Shown here: piece by piece, positions 26,031 to 35,948 of the stretch | Numbering within the stretch: position 1 is the stretch's first letter | Layout: every line of letters starts with the position of its first letter | Source of the DNA: Sphingobacterium thalpophilum | Lineage (GTDB): Bacteria > Bacteroidota > Bacteroidia > Sphingobacteriales > Sphingobacteriaceae | Assembly: GCF_901482695.1 (NCBI RefSeq) | Contig: NZ_LR590484.1 | Coordinates: 4,526,001 to 4,590,000, forward strand | DNA length: 64,000 nucleotides | Direction of reading: 5' to 3' | Notes under the pieces: model-generated | Database searches by the model: none | Told to the model about the DNA's origin: nothing | The model's input: only the letters and a program-made list of their open reading frames with translations | Made by a program: the position numbers and the translations under genes

Positions 26031-26115
26031 ACGCCATATGCTCGTGTGCAATGGGCTGCGTTGCATGGGAGTTTTTATAGAACGACAAGCGCTACATTGA
26101 TGTATGCACTCAATA

Positions 26116-26150
26116 TTAAAGGCGGGAGAGGTACTCTCCCGCCTTTTAAA
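26116..26150. terminator. Bidirectional terminator between SDR and msrAB
   Basis: AAAGGCGGGAGAG (26118-26130), a 3-base loop, and CTCTCCCGCCTTT (26134-26146) form a perfect 13-bp GC-rich hairpin flanked by A/T tracts on both sides (TTAAA and TTTTAAA). It lies between convergent genes and can terminate both. Confidence 0.88.
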
Positions 26151-26182
26151 TCGTGAAGATAAACAGCTGTGCAACTATCTTC

Positions 26183-27271
26183 CTACTTTTTAGCTAATAG
26201 CGACAAATATTTTTCATATCCCTCTTCTTTCATTTTTTCTTTAGGAATAAAGCGGAGCGATGCACTGTTTATACAGTAGCGTAGGCCCCCTTTATCTGCC
26301 GGACCGTCATTGAAGACGTGACCGAGATGGGCATCACCCGTCTTGCTGCGTACCTCCGTACGGCGCATTCCATAGGAATTATCCGAAAGTTCCTGGATTA
26401 GGCTATCACTAATGGGCTTCGAAAAACTGGGCCATCCACAGCCGGATTCGAATTTATCGGTAGATACAAACAGGGGCTCTCCAGTCGTAATGTCTACGTA
26501 AATACCGTCCCTAAACTCATCGTTGTATTCATTGTCAAAAGCCCGTTCAGTCGCATTATTTTGAGTGACATTATATTGAAGCGGGGTAAGCTTCTTTTTT
26601 AATGTTTCCTGATCTGCTTTTTTATATTCGGTGGTGGGTGCGGGATTGGCCTTGCGGGCTAATTCGAACAGGTCTGGCCCAATATGGCAATAGCCTCCAG
26701 GGTTTTTATCCAGATATTTTTGGTGATAGGCTTCGGCGTCGTAATAGTTTTGCAAAGGCTCCACTTCAACCACAATTTTGGCACTATACTGATTGGCTAA
26801 TGCCGCTAAACGCTCTTTTATTATAGGCACATCATCCGCATTAGTGTAAAAAATGCCCGTGCGGTACTGCGTGCCGATATCATTACCTTGCTTGTTTAAG
26901 GAAGTCGGGTCGATGGTCTTTAGAAAGAGATCCACCAATAGTTTCAAATCGATGACTGTTGGATCGTAGCTCACTTTGACAGTTTCAGCAAATCCAGTTT
27001 TACCTGTTGAGACCTGCTGGTAGGTAGGATCTTGCAGATTGCCGTTGGCATAACCCACCTCGGTGGCGGTAACACCTCTGACTTGTTTAAAAAAGTGCTC
27101 AGTGCCCCAGAAGCAACCTCCGGCAAAATAAATAACCTGATCTTTGTTGTGTGAATTATCCATAGTACGTTGTTTTGTCGTTTTTGAACTCGTCCCTTTT
27201 TGTGAAAAGCCGATCTTGCTGACCAAAAATAAACCAATGGCCACGGCAAGAAGTACGAATGCCTGTTTCAT
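26183..27271 (-). CDS. msrAB: Bifunctional peptide-methionine (S)/(R)-sulfoxide reductase MsrA-MsrB, membrane-anchored
   Basis: The 362-residue protein has an N-terminal hydrophobic signal or anchor (residues ~4-20), an MsrA domain with the catalytic GGCFWGTEHF (Cys53), and a C-terminal MsrB domain with ESGCGWPSFSKPI and the catalytic RYCINS (Cys333). The two CxxC zinc-binding pairs of some MsrB proteins are absent. The fused enzyme repairs both stereoisomers of methionine sulfoxide. The signal places it outside the cytoplasm, so it probably protects envelope proteins. It needs a thiol donor that is not encoded next to it. Confidence 0.94.
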   Translation of the reverse strand: MKQAFVLLAVAIGLFLVSKIGFSQKGTSSKTTKQRTMDNSHNKDQVIYFAGGCFWGTEHFFKQVRGVTATEVGYANGNLQDPTYQQVSTGKTGFAETVKVSYDPTVIDLKLLVDLFLKTIDPTSLNKQGNDIGTQYRTGIFYTNADDVPIIKERLAALANQYSAKIVVEVEPLQNYYDAEAYHQKYLDKNPGGYCHIGPDLFELARKANPAPTTEYKKADQETLKKKLTPLQYNVTQNNATERAFDNEYNDEFRDGIYVDITTGEPLFVSTDKFESGCGWPSFSKPISDSLIQELSDNSYGMRRTEVRSKTGDAHLGHVFNDGPADKGGLRYCINSASLRFIPKEKMKEEGYEKYLSLLAKK

Positions 27272-27518
27272 GTTGTTTTCGTTTTCGATATCTGCACACT
27301 GCGCTTCAGTTTCCGGAAAATGATTCGGCCCGAAATCCTGACAGTATATTTGCTACTTATCAGAGCACAAACACTGTACCTTTCTGTGTGGCCATGCGGG
27401 CAACACCGCACTGGCATGATCATATCCTCTTCTTTTGACAATACACAGACGGACAAGACAACGGCGGAGGCAGGAACTGACAAAAAGGCTGCTGCATCGG
27501 TTGGCCAGCAACGGTAAT

Positions 27519-27818
27519 TTAGTGGTGCCGATTGCCTTTGGGATGATAGGCCACTTCTTTGTTTACGTCTGCTAAAGGGCGGTGTCTATCCGGAGCAGCT
27601 GCTGGACTTGTATTTTGTAGAGCGACAATATCGGGCTCCTCCAGCGAAAGATCTTTTAAAGGCCTATAGCCCGGCGGACGATTTGGCTGACTCCGTTTTT
27701 GTGGGCTGCCAGCATTTTCATCAGTAATTTCAGGGCTATGCTTCTCATGTCGTCGTTTAAGTAGGATCAGCGCTGCTCCAGCAACGATCGCTATTGCTAA
27801 TTTGAGTTTATTGTTCAT
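27519..27818 (-). CDS. Small single-pass membrane protein, unknown function
   Basis: The 99-residue product has one N-terminal hydrophobic segment (residues ~7-21) followed by LKRRHEKH, giving a positive-inside anchor, and then a hydrophilic, proline-rich tail (RPPGYRPLKDLSLEEPDIVAL). No domain is recognised. It lies upstream of msrAB on the same strand, 247 bases away, so co-transcription is uncertain. The coding call rests on the plausible membrane anchor and the lack of any competing gene. Confidence 0.55.
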   Translation of the reverse strand: MNNKLKLAIAIVAGAALILLKRRHEKHSPEITDENAGSPQKRSQPNRPPGYRPLKDLSLEEPDIVALQNTSPAAAPDRHRPLADVNKEVAYHPKGNRHH

Positions 27819-27971
27819 AGATGGTCTTTTTAAGAGGGAACAAATTTACCTCTTAGATCGTTTTGGTCAATGTGATACAGTTTTCCATCCCAACAGTTGG
27901 ACAAGGACTGCTCATTTCATTTAAAAATGTTTAACTTTAGGGATCTAAATGTCCACCATTATCTTAAGCAT

Positions 27972-29018
27972 ATGCGCCGCCTTATTTCTTCCTACTTTAC
28001 AATGATTTTTTTGATTTCTTCCGTTTACGCCCAAGATCTGGATCATCAACTGCGTAAAAAATATGAGTCGGCCAAGCATACCTTCTTGACATTCGAAAAG
28101 GAACATCGTGGGTCTATTCAGACCGCGAATCATCGCATCTCCTATTTAAAGTGGGGCAGCCACAGAGACAAAGTGTTTATCTGGCTACCGGGCAGTTTTT
28201 TGTCAGCATACGATTTTTATCCCTTTGCCGATGCGCTGGTCAAGGCTGGCTATAGTGTGTTGTCCGTAGATCATTATGGTCATGGCTTGACAGATATCCC
28301 AAAGGAAGACCTGGATTTTTGGGATTTTGCGGATGATCTAGCTTCGCTCATGGACAATCTAAAGATAAAAACAGCAGTAGTCGGCGGATTTTCAAGAGGC
28401 GCATATATCGCAACCGCCTTTTATGACAGACATCCTGAAAAGGTGACGGGGCTGGTCCTCGAGGATGGTGGGACCGTCGCTTTCAAATCTTTGTTTGACC
28501 AGATGACCCCTGAGGCGAAACAGCTATTTTTCGGGTCAGTGGAGCCACCATTGGAAGTGAAGAAATTGCTCTTCGGATCCTGCCCGACGGAATTTGACAT
28601 CTTCAGCAATATTAATCAAATCGATGGTTCGCCGGAGCAATGGCAGATCTTTGGATTCGTGAAGCACAGAGCTGGTCAATGGTATTTATATCATGGTCTG
28701 AACGAATATATGCATATGCAGGACAGTATTCATTATATCCAGTTACTGGACCGGCCATCGGAAGTGAGCCGCTATGCCGCTTCCATGTTGCGCGTAGATC
28801 CCATGAAAACGTACCGCACACTAAAGGTGCCAATGCTGATTCTGGATGCTGTCGGCAAGGACGATTCTTTCGACGGCCGCAAAGGTAACCGACAGTTAAA
28901 GGATATGCATCCCGAGCTGATCGAACATCAGTTGTTTGATTGTGCTGACCATAATATTCATTTTAGCTGTCCGCAGGATTTTCTAACTGTATTAACGAAA
29001 TTTTTAAAACCGCTGTGA
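27972..29018 (+). CDS. Secreted alpha/beta-hydrolase
   Basis: With the start at ATG 27972 the product has 348 residues and a signal peptide ending SSVYAQ. An open frame begins at 27897, but the signal peptide favours the later start. The alpha/beta-hydrolase fold is shown by the oxyanion-region WLPGSF, VDHYGHGLTD, the nucleophile elbow GGFSRGAY (serine), an aspartate in LILDAVGKDD, and a histidine in CADHNIHF near the end. The substrate is unknown; esterase, lipase or lactonase activity would all fit. It stands alone between the msrAB region and the second SusCD locus. Confidence 0.85.
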   Translation: MRRLISSYFTMIFLISSVYAQDLDHQLRKKYESAKHTFLTFEKEHRGSIQTANHRISYLKWGSHRDKVFIWLPGSFLSAYDFYPFADALVKAGYSVLSVDHYGHGLTDIPKEDLDFWDFADDLASLMDNLKIKTAVVGGFSRGAYIATAFYDRHPEKVTGLVLEDGGTVAFKSLFDQMTPEAKQLFFGSVEPPLEVKKLLFGSCPTEFDIFSNINQIDGSPEQWQIFGFVKHRAGQWYLYHGLNEYMHMQDSIHYIQLLDRPSEVSRYAASMLRVDPMKTYRTLKVPMLILDAVGKDDSFDGRKGNRQLKDMHPELIEHQLFDCADHNIHFSCPQDFLTVLTKFLKPL

Positions 29019-29194
29019 TCTGAATGGTAATGAGGCTCTGAGACGCAGCCTGACCAATTGATAACTGCTGCTTTTGCTCTTATTCATGTGGTCATGGATG
29101 CTCGAATGATGCACTGCAGCACTTTGCACAACTACTCGTCAGCATCCGGTTTCCGGTAACGCTACCGCTATTTTATTCGGCAAATTTGTTGGAT

Positions 29195-29226
29195 TTATAC
29201 CCTCTATGGTCTTTCTTTGGGTATAA
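29195..29226. promoter_or_regulatory. Inverted repeat upstream of second SusC operon
   Basis: TTATACCC (29195-29202) and its perfect complement GGGTATAA (29219-29226) are separated by 16 bases and lie 46 bases before the susC ATG. It could be an operator, for example for the LacI-family protein at the end of the operon, or a leader hairpin. Confidence 0.45.
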
Positions 29227-29271
29227 CGCAATGGAAATAAACTAAATTCCAACAATTTAAATCGATAAATT

Positions 29272-32200
29272 ATGATAGCTTCCATCGACAGTAAACGATT
29301 GTTTTTCCTGGGGCTGCTCACGTGTTGTCTCATTGTCTGGGGAGAGGTGGTGCGCGGACAGTCGAAAGTACGAACTGGGAAAGTGATTAGTGTTACAGAC
29401 CAGAACCCATTGGCACAGGTAACGGTGCTTAATCTCAGTACGCAGCTTGCCGGACGCACTGATCAGGAGGGCAACTTTAGCATCAGTGCTGCTGAAGGCG
29501 ACAAACTCCGGTTTTCTCTTGTGGGGTATAAAACTGCTGAGCTACTCGTGTCGGCACAGCAGCAGCTGACCGTCAGCCTTACGCAGGAGAACTTGACCAT
29601 TGATGAAGTGGTCGTCACCGCCTTGGGAATAAAACGGGAAACCCGCGGGCTGACATACGCTACGCAGCAGCTTAGTGGCGCTGCTGTCAACGATGCAAGG
29701 GACAACAGCGGCAATATCATGAGCAGTCTGACAGGCAAAGTTGCTGGCGCTGTGGTCACCACCGCCGCTTCCGGCCCAGGCGCTTCGGCTCGAGTAGTGC
29801 TTCGTGGCAACAAATCCATTTCGGGAAACAATAATGCGCTTATTGTTGTCGATGGAGTTCCCTACGACAATTCCAGTGCACAGCAGGCGACCGGTACAAC
29901 GTATAACTACGGCACCAGTGACGGTGCAGCCAATATTAACCCCGATGATGTAGAGTCCATTAATATACTGAAAGGTCCCTCTGCAGCAGCGCTTTATGGT
30001 AGCAGAGCTGCGAACGGTGCAATTCTAATCACTACTAAACAGGGAAAATCGGGACGGTACACCATCAATTATAATGGTAGCGCCTTTTTTGACCAGGTGA
30101 ATCTTCTCACCCGTTTTCAGAATACTTACGGCCGTGGCAACGGTGGAGTGGCTGGCACCAATATCGGGGAGAGCTGGGGGCCGAAGGCGCAGACTTACAA
30201 AAACAACGTAAAGGATTTCTTTGAAAATTCAGCGACATTCAACAATAGCATAAGCACCTATGGGGGAACGGAGAAGGTACAGGGCTATGTGTCCTATGCC
30301 AACAACAAAATTGGGGGCATTATCCCGGGAAATGAACTCAAACGGAATAGCCTGAACTTGCGCGTCAATACCGAATTTATTCCAAAACTGAAGACTGATG
30401 TTAAACTGAATTATGTCAATCAACAGATTGACAACCGTCCGCGGCTAGGTGACATGGGGATTCCTGTCGAGGCCTATATAATGCCGCGGGATATGGACAA
30501 GGCTGAACTGATAGACTATGAAACCACCGATCCGATCACAGGAGAGCCGTTACGTAAATACTGGTCTGGGGCGGCTATCTACGACAACCCATATTGGAGT
30601 ACCAATCGTACATCGGTCAACGAAGTCCGTGACCGAATCACGGCACTGGGATCGGCAACTTATCAGCTGACTGATTGGCTGAGCATCATGGGTAGGTATA
30701 GCTTCGACAAGTATATCGACAATACAGATGGCTCTTTTTTTGCCAGTACGGTGTCTATCGGCGACGTCCGCAAAGGAGGCAAGTACTTTGAAACGAACGC
30801 TCGTTATCAGGAGAGCAATTTTGATTTGTTGCTCAATGGTAAAAATCCGTTGACATCGGATATCGCCGTTACCTACAATATAGGGGCGAGCTCCCTGCGC
30901 AGAAAATACAGCAGCTTTCAGAATATGGCCAATGGCTTGTCCATCCCCAATGAGTTTAGTCTAAAAATGGCGACTACACCTGAATTCCTGGCAATAGCAG
31001 GTTATGAGCGTCGGCTCAACTCCGTTTATGCGAGCGCACAGGTCGCTTTTTACAATAACGTGTTTTTAGACATGACCGCACGTAATGACTGGACATCGAC
31101 CTTAAAGGCCCCGCATAGTTACTTTTATCCTTCGGTGGGCGTTTCGGCCATCTTCAACGAATGGTTACATATGCCTGCATGGGTCAATTATGGTAAGATC
31201 AGAACCTCCTACACGCGAGTGGGAAACGATGCCGATCCTTATCTGCTGCGACAGCTTTACGCCTTTGGGCTGGGAGCGGGTAACGGGTTTATCTCGCGTT
31301 CACCCACTAAAGCTATTCCTGACTTGAAACCTGAGCTCACAAAGTCCCTGGAGGCTGGGCTGGATATGAAATTTTTTGAAAATAGACTGGGCTTTGACCT
31401 AACATTGTACAAAAGTAATACCGTAAATCAGCTGCTCTTTCTCGGCTTACCGATGGCCAGCGGCTATAGCAGGCAGTACATCAATGCGGGCAATATAGAA
31501 AACAAAGGAATCGAAGTTCAGCTGACGGGTACGCCGATAAAGCATCAACATTTTACTTGGGAAACAACACTTAATTTTTCCAGCAACACCAACAAGATTG
31601 TCGAACTCCACGAAAAGACAAAACGGGCCAATATTACCGACAATAACCGATATGCTACTGTAGTTGTAAACGAGGGGGAGAAGTATGGTGATCTTTACGG
31701 CTATGCCTGGAAGCGGGACCCGCAGAGCGGCAAATTTGTGGTGAACGCCAATGGTCTGCCAGTGGTAGAGGCAAATCAAAAATTAGGTAACTTTAATCCA
31801 AAGGCATTACTGGGCTGGTCAAATTCCTTGTCTTATAAGAATTTCACGCTGAATACGCTGATCGATGCACGGATCGGCGGCGAAATTGTCTCGGGAACCT
31901 CGGCCTACCTCGCGGCATTTGGGGTGGCTGATTATACGGCGTTGTACCGTGAAGGAGGGCTGGTGCTGGATGCAATTGGCCCGGACGGCGGCGCCAATAC
32001 GAAGGCTATCACAGCACAGCAGCTTTGGACGACAGTATCACAAAATGGACGGGATGCATGGGGTGAGTTTTTTACCTATGACATGACCAATGTGCGCATG
32101 CGCGAACTTTCAATCGCCTACAAGTTTGATTTGAAAAACACGAAGGTGCTGAAGAATGCGCAGCTGTCCCTGACCGGGCGGAATCTGTTTTTTTTCTTCC

Positions 32201-32355
32201 GCGGTAAATCGAAGCTGGATATACCGGGTATCGGCAAGATAAAGAATCCTATAGATCCGGAAGCCGCACTTGGAGCCGGCAATTACCAGGGAGTGGAAGT
32301 CGGTCTGCCACCTTCGGTGCGCACACTGGGTGTAAATGTAAAGTTAACCTTTTAA
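29272..32355 (+). CDS. SusC/RagA-family TonB-dependent outer-membrane transporter
   Basis: The 1027-residue protein has a signal peptide ending near VVRGQ (residue ~30), a carboxypeptidase-regulatory-like domain, a TonB-box-like TIDEVVVTALG, a plug with SLTGKVAGAVVT, VLRGNKSISGNN and IVVDGVPYDN, the SusC motif SAAALYGSRAANGAILITT, and a beta-barrel ending VNVKLTF. It heads a seven-gene operon for amino-sugar use and should import the glycan bound by the SusD protein encoded 11 bases downstream. No STN domain is present, as expected for a locus controlled by a LacI-type regulator rather than a sigma/anti-sigma pair. Confidence 0.93.
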   Translation: MIASIDSKRLFFLGLLTCCLIVWGEVVRGQSKVRTGKVISVTDQNPLAQVTVLNLSTQLAGRTDQEGNFSISAAEGDKLRFSLVGYKTAELLVSAQQQLTVSLTQENLTIDEVVVTALGIKRETRGLTYATQQLSGAAVNDARDNSGNIMSSLTGKVAGAVVTTAASGPGASARVVLRGNKSISGNNNALIVVDGVPYDNSSAQQATGTTYNYGTSDGAANINPDDVESINILKGPSAAALYGSRAANGAILITTKQGKSGRYTINYNGSAFFDQVNLLTRFQNTYGRGNGGVAGTNIGESWGPKAQTYKNNVKDFFENSATFNNSISTYGGTEKVQGYVSYANNKIGGIIPGNELKRNSLNLRVNTEFIPKLKTDVKLNYVNQQIDNRPRLGDMGIPVEAYIMPRDMDKAELIDYETTDPITGEPLRKYWSGAAIYDNPYWSTNRTSVNEVRDRITALGSATYQLTDWLSIMGRYSFDKYIDNTDGSFFASTVSIGDVRKGGKYFETNARYQESNFDLLLNGKNPLTSDIAVTYNIGASSLRRKYSSFQNMANGLSIPNEFSLKMATTPEFLAIAGYERRLNSVYASAQVAFYNNVFLDMTARNDWTSTLKAPHSYFYPSVGVSAIFNEWLHMPAWVNYGKIRTSYTRVGNDADPYLLRQLYAFGLGAGNGFISRSPTKAIPDLKPELTKSLEAGLDMKFFENRLGFDLTLYKSNTVNQLLFLGLPMASGYSRQYINAGNIENKGIEVQLTGTPIKHQHFTWETTLNFSSNTNKIVELHEKTKRANITDNNRYATVVVNEGEKYGDLYGYAWKRDPQSGKFVVNANGLPVVEANQKLGNFNPKALLGWSNSLSYKNFTLNTLIDARIGGEIVSGTSAYLAAFGVADYTALYREGGLVLDAIGPDGGANTKAITAQQLWTTVSQNGRDAWGEFFTYDMTNVRMRELSIAYKFDLKNTKVLKNAQLSLTGRNLFFFFRGKSKLDIPGIGKIKNPIDPEAALGAGNYQGVEVGLPPSVRTLGVNVKLTF

Positions 32356-32366
32356 TTATTGTAACC

Positions 32367-33914
32367 ATGAAAAGAAACATATTATATAGTGCACTATTGG
32401 CAATAGGTCTGACATCCTGCACGAAAAACTTTGAGGAGATTAATACTGACCCAAACAATATCACAGTAATTACGCAGCGCGAACTGCCTTTTATGTTTGC
32501 AAAAGCGCAGTCCTCTGCGGCGATGAACCGTTCCTTTTACCAAACGGTACAGAACCTTGGAGCAGACTTATATGCGCAGTATTTTGCATTGACCACCAAC
32601 TCATTCAGTACCGACCGCTACCTGCTGACGCCCGACTGGCAACGCCGCTTCTGGACCGTTGTGTATGTCGATACGGCGCCCCAGCTGAAAAGTATTATGG
32701 ACAACACCGCAGCGGATTCGGGTGAAGCGGCTCTCGCCAATATTATGTGGGTATATGCGTTTCACCGGCTGACCGACCATTTTGGGCCGATACCGTATTT
32801 TGGTGCTGCAGAAGCGCTGGATGTTATCCCTTATGACCCTATGGATAAGATTTACGCTGATTTTTTTTCGCGGCTCACTGCCGCCGTTGATCGGCTGAAG
32901 GCGCTTCCTGCAGGCACAGTAATATTTCAGGGATATGATCTGATGTATAACGGGAGTGTAGAAAACTGGATTCGCTTTGCCAATTCGTTACGACTGCGGC
33001 TCGCGTTGCGCATATCCAAAATAGACCCCGACAAGGCGAAAGCCGAAGCTGAGGCCGCTGTCGCATCGGGAGTGATGATCAGCAATGAGCAGAACGCTGC
33101 TGTGCTCAAGTCGCTGTCGGGCAATGATACCAACGGCCTGGCACAAGTGGCGGTGTGGAACGAATTTTCCATGAGTTCGACTATTGCTTCTTACCTGAAG
33201 GGATATGAAGATCCTCGGCTGTCCATTTACTTCCAGCCTAGCCTGGACGGAAAGGCCTTTAACAGTGTGCGCAATGGGGCCACTTCCACAGATCTGGGGA
33301 ATGTCAGAAACCAATCGCGGGCAAATTCGAATGTGGGGACCTATTGGGTGAAGTACAACGGTGAGGTGCTGGAGGGTAACTTTACACAAAGTCTGCATGT
33401 CATGTGTGCGGCAGAATCTTTTTTTCTGCGTGCTGAAGGAGCCTTAAACGGTTGGAATATGGGGGCTGGCGCGCAGGATCTTTACCAGCAGGGTATCACC
33501 TTGAGCATGGAGCAATGGAAAGTAAGCGATCAAGCAGCCGTGTCGAGGTATCTTTCGTCAGAAAAAAAACCTGTGGCTCCGGGTGATTTTCATGATTCGC
33601 CAGCAGTGTCGGGCATCTCGGTCAAATGGGGGAACAGTACCGATGTGCAGCGCGAACAGATAGGTGTACAGAAATGGCTGGCGGTCTATCCTGACGGCAT
33701 GGAAGCATGGGCTGAATATCGTCGTACGGGCTATCCTAAAATGTATACTGTCGTACAGTCAGATAATCCGGATCTGCCCAACGGTACATTTATTAAAAGG
33801 CTGCCGTATCCGCTGACAGAAGTTACGGACAATCTTACTGAACTGACCAAAGGACGCGCATTGCTCGGCGGCCCCGACAATGCAGCAACCCGGCTCTGGT
33901 GGGATGTGGATTAA
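32367..33914 (+). CDS. SusD-like surface lipoprotein (SusD_2/PF12771 type)
   Basis: The 515-residue protein begins with a lipoprotein signal ending GLTSC (Cys18) followed by TKNFEEINTDPNNIT, characteristic of the PF12771-type SusD-like group. It has SusD-type helical repeats and a C-terminal EAWAEYRRTGYPK motif followed by LPYPLTEV. It is expected to sit on the SusC barrel and bind the substrate glycan at the surface. Its stop is 14 bases before the start I chose for the esterase gene. Confidence 0.92.
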   Translation: MKRNILYSALLAIGLTSCTKNFEEINTDPNNITVITQRELPFMFAKAQSSAAMNRSFYQTVQNLGADLYAQYFALTTNSFSTDRYLLTPDWQRRFWTVVYVDTAPQLKSIMDNTAADSGEAALANIMWVYAFHRLTDHFGPIPYFGAAEALDVIPYDPMDKIYADFFSRLTAAVDRLKALPAGTVIFQGYDLMYNGSVENWIRFANSLRLRLALRISKIDPDKAKAEAEAAVASGVMISNEQNAAVLKSLSGNDTNGLAQVAVWNEFSMSSTIASYLKGYEDPRLSIYFQPSLDGKAFNSVRNGATSTDLGNVRNQSRANSNVGTYWVKYNGEVLEGNFTQSLHVMCAAESFFLRAEGALNGWNMGAGAQDLYQQGITLSMEQWKVSDQAAVSRYLSSEKKPVAPGDFHDSPAVSGISVKWGNSTDVQREQIGVQKWLAVYPDGMEAWAEYRRTGYPKMYTVVQSDNPDLPNGTFIKRLPYPLTEVTDNLTELTKGRALLGGPDNAATRLWWDVD

Positions 33915-33927
33915 TGGTTGGACGACG

Positions 33928-35946
33928 ATGAATAATTGTAAGATATATTTTTTTCTATTGATGATCGTTATGGGACAGCAGATCAAAGCGCAGACAGCCT
34001 TACCGCAGGTGCTGCAGATACCGGAGGAAATAGATCCGGTAAAAGTTTCTCTTGAAAGCCGTGCAGACGAACTTCTCAATCGGCTGTCGTTGCACGGGGA
34101 CGTGGATGCGGCTGCAGTGATGGATGCGATCCGGTCCAACCTGAATCTGACCCATGCCGGTGAGACATACCTGGATATGCAGATTGTCAAGAGCTTGGAC
34201 AGAGGTACTTATACGATCCATAACTTGATCTTTCAGAGCTTGCCGGGCGTGTATGTCCCGGCAAATCTCTACGTCCCCAAAGGCAAAGGACCTTTTCCAG
34301 CCATACTGAATAGTCATGGGCACTGGCCGCCGGGAAGACGGAGTGAAATCGTACAGCGTACAGCACAGATATTGGCCAGTAATGGCTATGTCTGCCTGAG
34401 CATGGATGCCATGGGGTCGGGTGAACGCGGACGCATGCATCAGCACGAGTATCATGGCGCTAATCTGGGTTCGCTACTCCTGGATCTGGGAACCCCATTA
34501 ATGGGCGTGCAGCTGCTGGAAAATCAGCGTGCCATCGATCTGTTGTGCTCGCTGGACTACGTCGATAAGGATCAGATCGGGGCTACTGGCGCCAGTGGCG
34601 GGGGTAACCAGACGATGTGGCTTGCGGCCGTCGAACCGCGGGTCAGAGCAGCAGTCCCTGTGGTGAGTGTAGGCACCTTCCGTTCCTATATCATGAACAG
34701 CAACTGCGTCTGCGAACTGCATCCCAAGGGGCTGCTGCATTTTGAAGAAGGCCAGCTGTTACAGACCATGGCGCCCAAAGCCGTCAAAATAATCACTGCG
34801 CTGAGAGATGGAAATGCGGCTTTCAACGTGCATCAGATGCTAAAATCCTACCGTCTAGCCAAACTGAGCTATGAAGAACAAGGCCTGGGGGACAAGTTGG
34901 ACTACGCATTATTTGACGAACCGCATAGTTATACCGATGCGATGAATGAAACTATGGTACAGTGGTTTAATAAAAGCTTTAATTATAGAACGTCATCTAC
35001 TGTTGATATTAGTTTAGTACAGTTGTTGGATACCAGTAGTTTATCCGTGCTGCAGCATGGTGTGGAAAGGAATAAGATCATTACGATACCACAATTTATT
35101 CAACGCGAATTCGGAGCTTCCGAAAAACATCTTTTTTCGGAAGCGAGGCTGGACGCGGCTTCTTGCAGAACAGCGCTTCGTCAGTTGCTCTCTTCGACGG
35201 AGCCGGATACATTCAGAGCCGTGAAATCGCTTGAACCAAGCAAGGGCTGGCAGCGTCTGCTGCTGGAGACCGCACAGGGGCAACTGATTCCTGTATTGCT
35301 CAAAAAGCCCTCAGGTGAGGGGAAAAATATTTATGTTGTATTTCCATCACAAGGGAAGGAGGCCCTCTCGGCCGCGGATATGGACCGGCTGCTGTGCACA
35401 GGCGACGGGGTTGCTGTTGTAGACCTTTATGGTCTTGGCGAAAGAGCTTCGGCAACCGGAGACCGCATAGATGGTGCGCTGCCCCGTTTCCACACGCTCT
35501 CGCGTTCGCTGCTGTGGTTAGGCCAGACGATGATGGGGTTGTGGGCCGATGAAATTAGGCTGGTTAGTGATTATATGCAACAGCATTATCCAGCACATCA
35601 GCTGATCGTGCAGGCTGACCGCGAAACTGCAGTCGCCGCATTGGTCAGCAGCAGCTTGGCGCCCAGACAGAATAAACTGCAGCTGCGACACCTGTTGATC
35701 AGCTATCTCCCCGGACCTTCTGGCGGCCTTGACAATTACAACATGGCGGTCCACATTCCCGGAATCTTGCGCTGGGGCGATATACCACTATTGCTGGCAC
35801 TATCGTCGGACGATGTTTATATCGATGACCTCCTGTCTTGGGCTGGCAACGCTTGTTCAGATAGGGACAACAAGGAATTAGTAGAAAAAGTAAATGCTTA
35901 TAAGAGGAAACTCCACATGGGGGGTACATTACAAATCAACGAGTAA
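33928..35946 (+). CDS. Secreted acetyl-xylan-esterase-like alpha/beta hydrolase, two-domain
   Basis: With the start at ATG 33928 the product has 672 residues and a signal peptide ending QQIKAQ; an upstream ATG at 33880 would overlap susD and spoil the signal. The first ~370 residues resemble acetyl-xylan esterase/7-TMR-linked dipeptidyl hydrolases: NSHGHWPPG, SMDAMGSGERG, the nucleophile elbow TGASGGGNQ (serine), and a histidine in DEPHSYTDAM. The C-terminal half (residues ~420-670) looks like a second, degenerate hydrolase-like domain with no clear elbow. In this operon it probably removes O-acetyl groups from the glycan before GH109 action (inference). Confidence 0.8.
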   Translation: MNNCKIYFFLLMIVMGQQIKAQTALPQVLQIPEEIDPVKVSLESRADELLNRLSLHGDVDAAAVMDAIRSNLNLTHAGETYLDMQIVKSLDRGTYTIHNLIFQSLPGVYVPANLYVPKGKGPFPAILNSHGHWPPGRRSEIVQRTAQILASNGYVCLSMDAMGSGERGRMHQHEYHGANLGSLLLDLGTPLMGVQLLENQRAIDLLCSLDYVDKDQIGATGASGGGNQTMWLAAVEPRVRAAVPVVSVGTFRSYIMNSNCVCELHPKGLLHFEEGQLLQTMAPKAVKIITALRDGNAAFNVHQMLKSYRLAKLSYEEQGLGDKLDYALFDEPHSYTDAMNETMVQWFNKSFNYRTSSTVDISLVQLLDTSSLSVLQHGVERNKIITIPQFIQREFGASEKHLFSEARLDAASCRTALRQLLSSTEPDTFRAVKSLEPSKGWQRLLLETAQGQLIPVLLKKPSGEGKNIYVVFPSQGKEALSAADMDRLLCTGDGVAVVDLYGLGERASATGDRIDGALPRFHTLSRSLLWLGQTMMGLWADEIRLVSDYMQQHYPAHQLIVQADRETAVAALVSSSLAPRQNKLQLRHLLISYLPGPSGGLDNYNMAVHIPGILRWGDIPLLLALSSDDVYIDDLLSWAGNACSDRDNKELVEKVNAYKRKLHMGGTLQINE

Positions 35947-35948
35947 CT

